This document shows, one piece after another, positions 53,022-61,754 of a stretch of DNA of 64,000 nt. Numbering within the stretch: the first letter of the stretch is position 1; each line of letters starts with the position of its first letter. The position numbers were made by a program, and so were the translations under genes. Below the pieces are notes generated by a model. That model searched no databases, had not been told where the DNA came from, and saw only the letters and a list, made by a program, of their open reading frames with translations. This DNA is from Bacteroidia bacterium (GTDB lineage: Bacteria > Bacteroidota > Bacteroidia > J057): the NCBI GenBank assembly GCA_019695295.1, contig JAIBAH010000002.1, positions 55,216-119,215 of the forward strand. The letters are read 5' to 3'.

Positions 53022-53672
53022 TTGGATAATAAAGAGAAAATTCAGTTAGTCTTACAACGATTGGGTAAAGTAATTCCGGTTCCTGAAACAGAACTTGTTT
53101 TTACCAATCCCTTTGAGTTGCTCGTGTCGGTAATTCTCTCCGCTCAGTGTACCGATAAACGGGTAAATATGGTTACTCCGGCTCTTTTTGACGCATTCGG
53201 AAGCATTGATAAAATGGCAGATGCTTCATTTGATGATTTGTTTCCCTTTGTTAAAAGTATATCCTATCCCAACAGCAAAGCCCGGCATTTGATCGAAACA
53301 GCTAAAATCTTAAAAAACAAACACAATAGTCTCATTCCCAGGGAATATGATGAATTACTGAAGTTGCCCGGAGTAGGAAGAAAAACCGCTAATGTCATGA
53401 ACTCTGTTTTGTACAGAGAACCCAGAATGGCTGTGGATACCCATGTTTTCAGGGTTTCCAACAGGATTGGGATTGCAAAAGGAAAAATCCCCTATGATAT
53501 TGAAAAGCAACTTACTGCTGATATTCCCGAAAGTCAGATTCCCGACGCCCATCATTATCTTATATTGCATGGAAGATATACCTGTATCGCCAGAAATCCT
53601 AAATGCAAAGAGTGTCCGCTTACAGATATTTGTGATGAATTTTTAACAAAATCGGCTGATTTGGGTTTATAA
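53022..53672 (+). CDS. nth: Endonuclease III (base-excision DNA glycosylase/AP lyase)
   Basis: 216 residues from a TTG start at 53022; no ATG nearby gives the family N-terminus. Helix-hairpin-helix LPGVGRKTANVM with the catalytic Lys (about 120), catalytic Asp in AVDTHVFRV (about 139), and the C-terminal [4Fe-4S] cluster Cys-x6-Cys-x2-Cys-x5-Cys (CIARNPKCKECPLTDIC). Removes oxidised pyrimidines. A small two-helix membrane protein gene starts 22 bp after its stop. Confidence 0.95.
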   Translation: MDNKEKIQLVLQRLGKVIPVPETELVFTNPFELLVSVILSAQCTDKRVNMVTPALFDAFGSIDKMADASFDDLFPFVKSISYPNSKARHLIETAKILKNKHNSLIPREYDELLKLPGVGRKTANVMNSVLYREPRMAVDTHVFRVSNRIGIAKGKIPYDIEKQLTADIPESQIPDAHHYLILHGRYTCIARNPKCKECPLTDICDEFLTKSADLGL

Positions 53673-53694
53673 TTTAAATTTTTTATTAATCATC

Positions 53695-53982
53695 ATGGAT
53701 AAAATTAAAATTCACAAAAATCTCAGGCAATATGACCGGATAGTTTACTATATCATTATTATAGCCTTAGTGGGTTCTTTGGCTGGGTACTTTTTATATC
53801 AGTTCAGCAAAGATTCTGTAGAAAAATATAGTGTATTTCTGGATATTGGGTCTTATGCAGGAATTTTAATTATGGTGATGGTTATTATTTATACCATAAA
53901 TTACTATATGAAATCAGATAAAACTATGAAAATGAAACAACAGGAAGAGCTGGAAAAGGAATTTCACCCTGACAACCAATAA
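53695..53982 (+). CDS. Small two-helix membrane protein
   Basis: 95 residues. Two hydrophobic helices (IVYYIIIIALVGSLAGYFLYQF, key part residues 16-37; and YAGILIMVMVIIYTINYY, about 53-70) and a charged C-terminus (KMKQQEELEKEFHPDNQ). No family recognised. Lies 22 bp after nth on the same strand. Confidence 0.6.
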   Translation: MDKIKIHKNLRQYDRIVYYIIIIALVGSLAGYFLYQFSKDSVEKYSVFLDIGSYAGILIMVMVIIYTINYYMKSDKTMKMKQQEELEKEFHPDNQ

Positions 53983-54011
53983 CCCTTTCCCAAAAAATTT
54001 CGTAATAAGCC

Positions 54012-54041
54012 TTGCAAGATGGTTCTTTATTGATATTTTTG
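54012..54041 (+). promoter_or_regulatory. Promoter for the RseP-like protease gene
   Basis: TTG (54012-54014) and TATTTTTG (54034-54041) with a 19-bp spacer, a good match to the Bacteroidota consensus. ATG at 54081. Confidence 0.6.
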
Positions 54042-54080
54042 CATGGATTTTTTAAATAATGTAATACCAAACTGAAATTT

Positions 54081-55607
54081 ATGTCCACAGAAGAACAAGT
54101 TTCTCAATCAGATAAAAACAAAAAAAGACTTCAGATGCTATCCGTTTTTGCTACTATCGGTGCGATTGTAGCGATTTCCTATGCAAGGGGGTACGGTGAC
54201 CAGGTAGTGAGTTTTGGCAAAGCCGCCGGTTTATTATTAATCGGATTATCAATCCTTGTAATTATTCATGAATTCGGACATTTTATAGCCGCAAAAGCTT
54301 TCGGGATGAGGGTTGAAAAGTTCTACCTGTTTTTTGACGCTTTCGATATCAAACTTTTTACCTTTAAAAGAGGGGAAACCGAATACGGAATCGGGTGGCT
54401 TCCGCTGGGAGGGTATGTTAAAATTTCAGGCCTCGTAGATGAAAATATGGACAAGGATTTTCTTCAGTCTGAGCCTCAGCCGTGGGAGTTTCGTTCCAAA
54501 CCAGTTTGGCAGCGGTTGATCGTGATGGTGGGCGGAGTCGTGATGAATGTCATTCTGGGTATCATTATTTTATCCATGATGAAATTCTATTATGGAGAAA
54601 AAAGAATTCCGATGGAAAAAGTTACCAATGGAATTGAAGTGGTGGACTCCGTAAAAGTGAAATTCAAAGACGGAACGCAAAAACAACTTTCTTCTATCGG
54701 GCATGTAATCGGATTTAAAACCGGCGATGAAATAGTTTCCTACAATGGTCAGCAATTTCCTTATTTTGAAGACTACGCAAAAGTAGGTCTTTTGATTAAA
54801 GAAGGATATTTTGAAGTGAAAAGAAGTGGCGAAAAAGTAAAGCTTACTGTTCCTGACAATGCAATCGAACTGGTGCAATCAGAGCAGGTATTGCCGGAAT
54901 TATTCACAATCAATACGATAGCAAAAATTTATACAGACTCTTCTACAAAAGCTTTTTCGGCTGGACTTCGTACCGGAGACTTGATTAAAAAGATTGATAA
55001 TCAGGATATTAAATACTATTCTGATGTTTCTTCCTATATGAAAAACAAAAAAGGCGGAGACTCTGTCAAAGTAGAATATCAGAAGGGTGGGGTAGGGGAG
55101 AGCCTCTTCGTTGCTTTTGCCCTTGACTCCAACGGAAAAATGGGCGTTGCAAAGGATGACGCACTCCTTAAGTCTGTTCAAACGGATATTAGTTATGGTT
55201 TCTTCGGCTCGTTTATTCCGGGAACAATTATGGCATTTGATGTTGTTATGGATAACATTGCGGGTATGGGCAAAATCTTTACCGGAAAACTCAGCGCAAG
55301 AAAATCCATGACAGGCATTGTCGGAATGGGACAGGTTTATAATAAAGTGGTGGAAGGAAACGGATTTAAAGGATTTTTAATGCTTACAGGACTCATCAGT
55401 ATGATGCTTGCATTCGCCAATATTTTTCCGCTGCCCTTGCCGGTACTTGATGGCGGACACGTAGTCTTTTTGCTTTTTGAGTGGATTTTCGGCAAGCCTG
55501 TACCCATGAAAATATTTTTTATCGCTCAGAATATCGGATTGGTACTGATTTTAGGATTGATGATACTCACAAATCTGAATGACGTTCTAAAATTGTTTGG
55601 AATATAA
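54081..55607 (+). CDS. rseP: Site-2 protease RseP (M50 family) with PDZ domains
   Basis: 508 residues. Four membrane helices with the zinc motif in VIIHEFGHFIAAKAFG (HExxH about 65-69) and the third ligand in LPVLDGGHVVF (about 455). Between them are two PDZ-like domains (about 195-260 and 275-345). Family members cut anti-sigma factors or leftover signal peptides within the membrane. The approximately 55 residues added at the N-terminus compared with E. coli RseP include a cytoplasmic charged stretch and an extra helix. Own promoter and terminator. Confidence 0.92.
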   Translation: MSTEEQVSQSDKNKKRLQMLSVFATIGAIVAISYARGYGDQVVSFGKAAGLLLIGLSILVIIHEFGHFIAAKAFGMRVEKFYLFFDAFDIKLFTFKRGETEYGIGWLPLGGYVKISGLVDENMDKDFLQSEPQPWEFRSKPVWQRLIVMVGGVVMNVILGIIILSMMKFYYGEKRIPMEKVTNGIEVVDSVKVKFKDGTQKQLSSIGHVIGFKTGDEIVSYNGQQFPYFEDYAKVGLLIKEGYFEVKRSGEKVKLTVPDNAIELVQSEQVLPELFTINTIAKIYTDSSTKAFSAGLRTGDLIKKIDNQDIKYYSDVSSYMKNKKGGDSVKVEYQKGGVGESLFVAFALDSNGKMGVAKDDALLKSVQTDISYGFFGSFIPGTIMAFDVVMDNIAGMGKIFTGKLSARKSMTGIVGMGQVYNKVVEGNGFKGFLMLTGLISMMLAFANIFPLPLPVLDGGHVVFLLFEWIFGKPVPMKIFFIAQNIGLVLILGLMILTNLNDVLKLFGI

Positions 55608-55637
55608 AAAAATGAAATAAGCCAATAAAAAGGCCTT

Positions 55638-55669
55638 ATAATAAGGGGTTGGATTCAATCCCTTATTAT
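55638..55669 (+). terminator. Terminator after rseP
   Basis: ATAATAAGGGGTTG (55638-55651) pairs with CAATCCCTTATTAT (55656-55669), a 14-bp stem with one G-T pair and a 4-nt loop. The T-run that follows is short. Confidence 0.75.
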
Positions 55670-55822
55670 TTACCCATAAAGGTTAACATAATATAACTTA
55701 TAGGACAAATTTGAAAGAAACCGGCAATTTCATTTCATCCGGGATGAAAATAATTTTTACTCATTATTAAAAATATTTTTACATCTTTGTATTTCACTAA
55801 ATTATTACTACTTTTTTTGTTT

Positions 55823-56980
55823 ATGAAATTTATTACTGCATTAATCCTGTTTATATTAATCCTGAACCATTGCTCTTTCTCTCAGAATCAAAAAGTTATC
55901 AATAATAAAGATACTTTGTTCACAGGCTGCGCCAATCATGTTACAAGACCCAAAGGGGCGGAAAAGTTAAACTGCTTTCTTCAGTATGAGAATGAACCTG
56001 TGGTTACTCCCAATCCTGCAATGGCTTCTTTTGTGGATTATGGCAAAAAAATCTATATCTCTCCCCCTCATGAAGGACTTTTTTCGATGGATTATGGCAA
56101 GAATGACAGTACGATTGCGGTTTCTGTAATTTATAATGTGGTAAACCCGCCTTTGCCTGTATTTGAAGTCTATTCCGGAGGTCAGTCATTTAAAAAGGAT
56201 AATGTAAAAATCTTTCGGGGACAAAAAATTCAGGTATTTCTGAAAAATTCCCCCAAATTACCGATTACAGACAGGCGTTATCATTTTTCTGAAATTAAAA
56301 TATTGTATTACAAAGATTTAATGCAATCAACCCCGTCCAGAACTGAAGACTACTATCTGCCGGGTACCGCTGAAGGATTTGAACTTGATACAAAATATCT
56401 GAAAATCAAAGATTTTAGTATGATAAAAATTCAAATCGGTGAAATTCAAAGAGTTGCCTACAATCAGGAGAGATTCAAAGAACCTTTCAGTAAATATGAT
56501 CTTGCCATAAATGTTCACTTCAATAATGATACCCTGAAAACAGCAGTAGCCCCTCCCCGCCCCCAGGCGGTTCAGCCTTCCGGTGCTCCTAAAAAACCAC
56601 CGGTTACTCAGGCTCCCGTAGCAGAAACTCCAAAGTCCGATATATTATACCTCATTGATAGAAAAGGGAAAATCCCCTCTGCTGATTTACCTCCCAGAGT
56701 AGAAAGCCCTGCAACGATTACCAATCTTGACAGCGTGATGAGGCTTGTCAATTTTCCTGTTCTCTACAAAAAACTGGGAAGTGACAATACGCTCACAGTC
56801 AAGGTATTGGTCGATGAAAATGGGAAATATAAAGACCATTTGATTGTAAAGGAATCTCACCCTTCGGTCAATACCCGGGTTTGTGCGTTTTTACCGCTTC
56901 TGAGATTTATTCCGGCTTCACACCGGGGGGCTAAGGTGCTTTCCTGGGTTACAATCCCGGTTGTGCTTCGAAAAGAATGA
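55823..56980 (+). CDS. Exported protein with a TonB-like C-terminal domain, possible GldM-C-like middle
   Basis: 385 residues from the ATG at 55823 (signal FITALILFILILNHCSFSQ); an in-frame ATG at 55787 lies 12 codons upstream. The C-terminal 80 residues (LTVKVLVDENGKYKDHLIV, then RFIPASHRGAKVLSWVTIPV) match the TonB_C fold seen in many Bacteroidota proteins. A Pro-rich linker (APPRPQAVQPSGAPKKPP) precedes it. The middle (NPPLPVFEVYSGG, then YHFSEIKILYY) faintly resembles the C-terminal domains of the T9SS motor protein GldM; this is an inference I hold weakly. No TonB membrane anchor is present beyond the signal peptide, so it is not a normal energy transducer. Confidence 0.6.
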   Translation: MKFITALILFILILNHCSFSQNQKVINNKDTLFTGCANHVTRPKGAEKLNCFLQYENEPVVTPNPAMASFVDYGKKIYISPPHEGLFSMDYGKNDSTIAVSVIYNVVNPPLPVFEVYSGGQSFKKDNVKIFRGQKIQVFLKNSPKLPITDRRYHFSEIKILYYKDLMQSTPSRTEDYYLPGTAEGFELDTKYLKIKDFSMIKIQIGEIQRVAYNQERFKEPFSKYDLAINVHFNNDTLKTAVAPPRPQAVQPSGAPKKPPVTQAPVAETPKSDILYLIDRKGKIPSADLPPRVESPATITNLDSVMRLVNFPVLYKKLGSDNTLTVKVLVDENGKYKDHLIVKESHPSVNTRVCAFLPLLRFIPASHRGAKVLSWVTIPVVLRKE

Positions 56981-56988
56981 AGTTTCCT

Positions 56989-57762
56989 TCAGGGCACTTT
57001 GTAGAATGAATTAGTGCTGAAGTTGTCCATTACTTTTACCGCGTCATTGTAAAGAGCGGAGCCTTCAGGCCTTGTGTGATTTACCGGAATACTCAGGAAG
57101 TCTATTCCGCTCAGGGTTTCTGTTAACTCTGTCTGAATAATAAACTGAGTTTCTTTGTTTTTACTGATGGTAAAAGCATGAGTAGAAGCGGTGGCATAAT
57201 TTTTAAATCTGAGCAGATTGTCCATCCCTATCTGATAGGACATTCTCGTCGGAGTTCCTCCGGAAATCAAACTGTCAGCCAATCCGGCAATCTGTAAAAA
57301 ATAATACCCGTCAGTAGTATTCCAGTGCGTATTGCGGGAACTATGCAGATAGTCAGCTGAATTATACAAAATCGGGTTTTCGTGGTTGAGGGTAGCAGGC
57401 AATCCGATATTAAACTTTAACCCTTTGTATTCTCCTGCAGGTACCGGAAATGCCTTGAAAATGCCTGAGCCATGTGTGGTCTTTCCGGTTTTATCAAAAT
57501 CAAACAGGACGACATCTGTCAGTGGGTATTCGCTTCCATCGGACTTAATTGCCACAACGTCAGATATATAAAACCGTAAGGAATCCAGCGTAAGGAAACG
57601 TTTGCCGGAAATCTGATACTTTTGTCCAAGCTCTCCGTCTGCACCATTTACTTTCAACTCAAAATTTAACTCAAATGTACCTGTTTCATCCGGCTGAGTG
57701 CCGGGACATCCGCTAAACAATACTAAGATTAAAAGGATAAAAGGAAAAAGGAACTGTTTCAT
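56989..57762 (-). CDS. MbnP-like exported lipoprotein
   Basis: 257 residues with a lipoprotein signal (lipobox FSGC, Cys about 19). The domain fits the MbnP-like family: ELNFELKVNG, FLTLDSLRFYISDV, VLFDFD, GEYKGLKFNIGLP, NTHWNTTDGYYFLQI. The family takes its name from a methanobactin-locus protein that binds copper; conserved His/Trp residues (HWNT) are present here. A copper or other metal role is plausible but not shown. Convergent with the TonB-like gene (8 bp between the stops). Confidence 0.75.
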   Translation of the reverse strand: MKQFLFPFILLILVLFSGCPGTQPDETGTFELNFELKVNGADGELGQKYQISGKRFLTLDSLRFYISDVVAIKSDGSEYPLTDVVLFDFDKTGKTTHGSGIFKAFPVPAGEYKGLKFNIGLPATLNHENPILYNSADYLHSSRNTHWNTTDGYYFLQIAGLADSLISGGTPTRMSYQIGMDNLLRFKNYATASTHAFTISKNKETQFIIQTELTETLSGIDFLSIPVNHTRPEGSALYNDAVKVMDNFSTNSFYKVP

Positions 57763-57828
57763 ATTTGATTATTTTTTTAATTATATAAACGAATAAAAAC
57801 AGTAAAAGTTGATTGTATTCCTACAAAA

Positions 57829-57869
57829 AAACAGGGCAGGAAACCGTACTCCCCTACCCTGCCTGTATT
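57829..57869 (-). terminator. Terminator of the polyesterase-like hydrolase gene
   Basis: ACAGGGCAGG (57831-57840) pairs imperfectly with CCTGCCTGT (57858-57866); on the minus strand it is followed by seven T. The loop contains one of the GGTAGGGGAG motifs (57849-57858, minus). Confidence 0.7.
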
Positions 57870-57882
57870 TTGTTAAAATATT

Positions 57883-59526
57883 TTATTGCTTAATCCATTT
57901 TTTTACGATGGAACCTTTTTTATTTTGAATTTGAATAAAGTACATTCCGTTGGAATAATTTTCAACTATAAAGTTACAGGAGTATTCTGATTGATTCTCT
58001 AGCAGGATTGTCTGTAACTCCTTGCCTTGTAAATCCAGAATACTTACCGTAACCGGGCTGATTTCAGAGAATTGAATCTGCGCAAACAACTGACCTGTAA
58101 CCGGATTTGGAGAAATACTTACTTCGGCGGCAAGTGCAGGCAGGAAAACAGATGACTGCGTAAAATTAAAGGGAGAAGAAGTAGAGGAGCATCCGTTTGC
58201 GTCAGTGATTGTAACTACGGCAGAGCCTGAAACACTTCCGGTAGATTGAGTGGAAGCTGTACCTGCCGCGGTTCCGTTGATCGTCCAGGAATAGGTATAA
58301 TTCCCCGTTAAACTTACAGAAAGCAGATTGCCTGACTGTGTTATGACAGGGATAGCAGGAGAAGGATTTACAGTAACGATTACAGGCGATGAGGTTGAGG
58401 AGCAGGTCCCGTTGGAAACGGTTACAGTATAGCTTCCCGAAGTATTTACAACGGTAGAACATCCGTTCGTTCCATTGGACCACACGCAGTTTGCACCGTT
58501 GTTTGCGCTGAGAGTTACGGATTGTCCATCGCAGAAAGTAGTACTGCCTGAAGCAGAAACAGTGGCTTCAGGAACAGAAATGGTACAATTATGAAGTTCC
58601 TGAACGATTTCAGCATTAGCGGTCATACTATTGACATTTGCGGTAAAATCACTCCATCCGGAACAATCTGCGTAAAGATAATATTTTAACCAGGGTTCAA
58701 TAAGTCTGAAAGTACGGTCGTGCTGCTGGGCCGCAGTAATAAATGGCCCCCATCCAATACAGGAAGTACCTTCACCGGTATAGCAAATATCAGAAGCTGT
58801 ACCTGAAACCCCATTGGTAAAATGACAGTGAGAGCCCTGCGCAATTTCAACATAATACTTACAGATTGTATTGGGAAGCGCATTATACATTGGTATCTGA
58901 TGCTGAGTAACCGGGGCTACACAATCTTCCTCTCCGGAAATAACGAGCGTTGGAACACTCACACCGGCAGCAGCATTGATAGAAGAGGGGTTGGTATTGG
59001 CTGCTGCAAAGGTAATCATGGTAGTTATATCCGGATTGTTTTCGGAAGCGAGGAATGAACACCCTCCTCCCATAGAATGTCCCATTATTGCTACTTTATC
59101 CTGAATATGCTGATAAAATAATCCTGCGTTCTGATTATTGAGAGAATCTGTAAAAAGACGGGCGAGAAAAGCCAGGTCACCGCCGAAGTTTCCATGATTG
59201 GGGGCAGGAAAAATCCCGCCTTCCGTACGGGGGAAAACGCAGATATAGCCTTTAGGAACAAAGTATTCCCAAAAATAATCATATGCGCTCCACTGAAGGG
59301 TAAACCCATGCCCAAATACAATTACCGGAAACTGACCGGATGCAACCGGCACATCATCTCCGGCTGTATTTGCCGGATAATATACTTCTGTCCATACATT
59401 CCGGTTACGTAAAGCGTCAAAATAGTCCGGATTGTGCTGTCCGTGATGACCGATTGCATAATTCTGTGAATAACAGTAGCCTGTCACAAAAAAAATCTGT
59501 ACCCAAAAAAGCAGATAAGTTTTCAT
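57883..59526 (-). CDS. T9SS-exported alpha/beta-hydrolase of the polyesterase (cutinase/PETase-like) group with Ig-like domains
   Basis: 547 residues. Signal peptide ending near YSQN. The hydrolase core (about 20-300) contains the oxyanion segment FGHGFT, the nucleophile elbow GHSMGGG (Ser about 150), the acid in GEEDCVAPV and the base in AQGSHCHF. The order and spacing strongly recall bacterial cutinase/PETase enzymes (GxSMGGG, ENDSIAPV and GGSH in the literature). Two Ig-like modules (about 320-450) and a type A T9SS sorting domain (from VSISPNPVTG) follow. The Trp that usually sits before the acid strand appears to be replaced. Natural substrate unknown; a polyester or lipid ester is possible. 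Confidence 0.8.
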   Translation of the reverse strand: MKTYLLFWVQIFFVTGYCYSQNYAIGHHGQHNPDYFDALRNRNVWTEVYYPANTAGDDVPVASGQFPVIVFGHGFTLQWSAYDYFWEYFVPKGYICVFPRTEGGIFPAPNHGNFGGDLAFLARLFTDSLNNQNAGLFYQHIQDKVAIMGHSMGGGCSFLASENNPDITTMITFAAANTNPSSINAAAGVSVPTLVISGEEDCVAPVTQHQIPMYNALPNTICKYYVEIAQGSHCHFTNGVSGTASDICYTGEGTSCIGWGPFITAAQQHDRTFRLIEPWLKYYLYADCSGWSDFTANVNSMTANAEIVQELHNCTISVPEATVSASGSTTFCDGQSVTLSANNGANCVWSNGTNGCSTVVNTSGSYTVTVSNGTCSSTSSPVIVTVNPSPAIPVITQSGNLLSVSLTGNYTYSWTINGTAAGTASTQSTGSVSGSAVVTITDANGCSSTSSPFNFTQSSVFLPALAAEVSISPNPVTGQLFAQIQFSEISPVTVSILDLQGKELQTILLENQSEYSCNFIVENYSNGMYFIQIQNKKGSIVKKWIKQ

Positions 59527-59585
59527 AATTTTAATTTTCTTAACCTGAATCCTGAAAAGTAAAACGCAGGAAGAAAGGGATTGTT

Positions 59586-61670
59586 TTAATTGGGATTATA
59601 GGGATGTATGGATTTTTGTCTCTGAATATCCTCTACTTCTACTTTACGGGACTGAGAAATTTCCAGCGGAATCAGTTCCTCTTCCACATTGGTAGTCTCC
59701 AGACCAAAAAATTCTGAAGGTGAAGCGCTCATATTTTCAATAATACGATAACTCTTAATCATCATGAAGTCCCTCGGATTAATGATTTCGTCGGAAGAAA
59801 CCCGGCTGTTCAGCAGGATAAACTTGAAATCTTTGGATATTCCATACTTTTTAAGGGATTCATAATTGCTGATATTATCCAGTTTTCCCTCTTTGATTAA
59901 ATCCATAAGTACTTTCTGAAACATTGCATTTGCCTTGTAAGGCTCTTTGTATCCAAAACGGATTCTGACAAAGTAGCAGACACCCGGAATGATTTCATCC
60001 AGCATATAATTTTTGCCATGCGGTTCATCAATTACATCAATATGCAAAAACCAGTAAATATCGGCTCTTTTGGGTCTTTTGCGGGTAATGGAATAAATGA
60101 TGTTTTTATCTATGAAGTTAGGATTTTCTGAAAGACTAAGATAGACAAGGTGTGATGCTTCTTTTGGAATTCCAGTATCTTCGGAAATTTCTTTCAGCAC
60201 AGGGCTGAATTTACTCATAGGCTCAAAAGAAGAGTACTCTTTTCTGATTTCTCTGGTACGGAAGAGCGAAAGCATCATCCACCCGAAAATAAATGCAATG
60301 GCAAGAGAGAACCATCCGCCATGCACAATTTTACCCAGATTGGAGAAAAGGAATACAAACTCAATCAGCACAAACAGGGCAATGGTAATATAGACAAAAT
60401 ACCTTTTTTTGATAAAGCCCAAAAAATCAATTTTATCCTTTTTGTAGGTAGCCCATAGATGAAATCCGAGCAGCGCACTTGTCATAAGCATATTGATGGT
60501 GATAGCCAATCCGTAAGCGGCCTCCATTTTGCTGCTTTCTTTAAAATACAATACTACAAAGATACAGCCAAACAATAATAGCCAGTTCATCGCCGGAATG
60601 TAGATTTGTCCTTTGAGAATAGAGGGATAATTGACCTTCATACGAGGCCATAAACGGAGCTTCATGGCTTCATTGGCAAGCGTAAACGTCCCTGAAATCA
60701 AGGCCTGAGAAGCAATAATAGTGGCAAAAGTAGCGATAATTACCCCAAATGGGCGAAACTGTTCCGGCATCATACCATAAAAAGGCGTTTCTGTAAGTTT
60801 TTGTCCTGTTTTATCCAGTAACCAGGCAGCCTGCCCCAGATAATTAATCAGCAGTGCTACTTTAATAAAGCCCCAGCTTACCCTGATATTTTGTTTTCCT
60901 GCATGCCCAAGGTCCGAATACATTGCTTCCGCCCCGGTTGTACATAAAAAAACCGCTCCCAGCAACCAGAATCCTCCTTTATAATGGAATACTAAATTAT
61001 AGGCATAATAGGGATTAAATGCCTGTAAAATTTCGGGATGAGGTATCAGATTGATTCCTCCGATAATGGCCATCATACTAAACCAAACCAACATAACCGG
61101 CCCGAAATAACTTCCGATTTTATGGGTTCCGTACTGTTGAACAGTAAAAAGCAAAACGAGTATAACTAATACTATCGGCAATATATATTCTTCTATTCCA
61201 ATATGTTCCATAAAAGGGATGGTTTTCAGCCCTTCTACAGCCGAACTGATTGAAATCGGTGGCGTGATAAATCCATCAGCGAGCAACATGGATGAACCAA
61301 TCAGTGTAGGGAAAACCAGTCTTCTGATGGTTTTATGCATTTTGGTGTGAGGCCGGGATTTATCCAGAGAATCCGCCCTTTTTTCAATTTCTTTTTGTAA
61401 TGCAAAAAGCGCAAAAATTCCCCCTTCTCCTTTATTGTCTGCATTAAGGGCAAGCCATACGTACTTTATACTAGTAAGTAGTGTAAGCGTCCAGAATACA
61501 CAGGAAAATGCCCCGAAAATGAGGTCTTTGTTAATAATCTGCTCTCCAACAATAGCCTTAAAAACATATAACGGAGAAGTACCTATATCGCCGAATATGA
61601 TACCAAGTGCTACAAGTGCCCCTCCGGCAGAAAAGGCATGTGAATGTTGATGATGACCTGAACCTGACAT
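59586..61670 (-). CDS. kup: Kup/HAK-type potassium uptake protein
   Basis: 694 residues. Family signature GDIGTSPLYVFKAI (about 27-40) in the first helix, about 12 helices to residue 470, then a cytoplasmic C-terminal domain of about 220 residues. Imports K+ with H+. Short extension before the first helix is His-rich (SGHHQHSHAF). A well-spaced promoter lies immediately upstream. Its usual regulator c-di-AMP is hydrolysed by the PgpH-type enzyme also present in this window. Confidence 0.95.
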   Translation of the reverse strand: MSGSGHHQHSHAFSAGGALVALGIIFGDIGTSPLYVFKAIVGEQIINKDLIFGAFSCVFWTLTLLTSIKYVWLALNADNKGEGGIFALFALQKEIEKRADSLDKSRPHTKMHKTIRRLVFPTLIGSSMLLADGFITPPISISSAVEGLKTIPFMEHIGIEEYILPIVLVILVLLFTVQQYGTHKIGSYFGPVMLVWFSMMAIIGGINLIPHPEILQAFNPYYAYNLVFHYKGGFWLLGAVFLCTTGAEAMYSDLGHAGKQNIRVSWGFIKVALLINYLGQAAWLLDKTGQKLTETPFYGMMPEQFRPFGVIIATFATIIASQALISGTFTLANEAMKLRLWPRMKVNYPSILKGQIYIPAMNWLLLFGCIFVVLYFKESSKMEAAYGLAITINMLMTSALLGFHLWATYKKDKIDFLGFIKKRYFVYITIALFVLIEFVFLFSNLGKIVHGGWFSLAIAFIFGWMMLSLFRTREIRKEYSSFEPMSKFSPVLKEISEDTGIPKEASHLVYLSLSENPNFIDKNIIYSITRKRPKRADIYWFLHIDVIDEPHGKNYMLDEIIPGVCYFVRIRFGYKEPYKANAMFQKVLMDLIKEGKLDNISNYESLKKYGISKDFKFILLNSRVSSDEIINPRDFMMIKSYRIIENMSASPSEFFGLETTNVEEELIPLEISQSRKVEVEDIQRQKSIHPYNPN

Positions 61671-61720
61671 AGTTTTGTAATTTATTCAAAAAAATCAATA
61701 CTCCCAAAAAATTGAGACTG

Positions 61721-61751
61721 CAAAAGTAGGTAAAAGTTTCTTTTTGCACAA
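61721..61751 (-). promoter_or_regulatory. Promoter for kup
   Basis: Minus strand: TTG (complement of CAA at 61749-61751), 20-bp spacer, TACTTTTG (complement of 61721-61728). Overlaps the last codons of kdsB (stop at 61755). Confidence 0.55.
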
Positions 61752-61754
61752 AAA

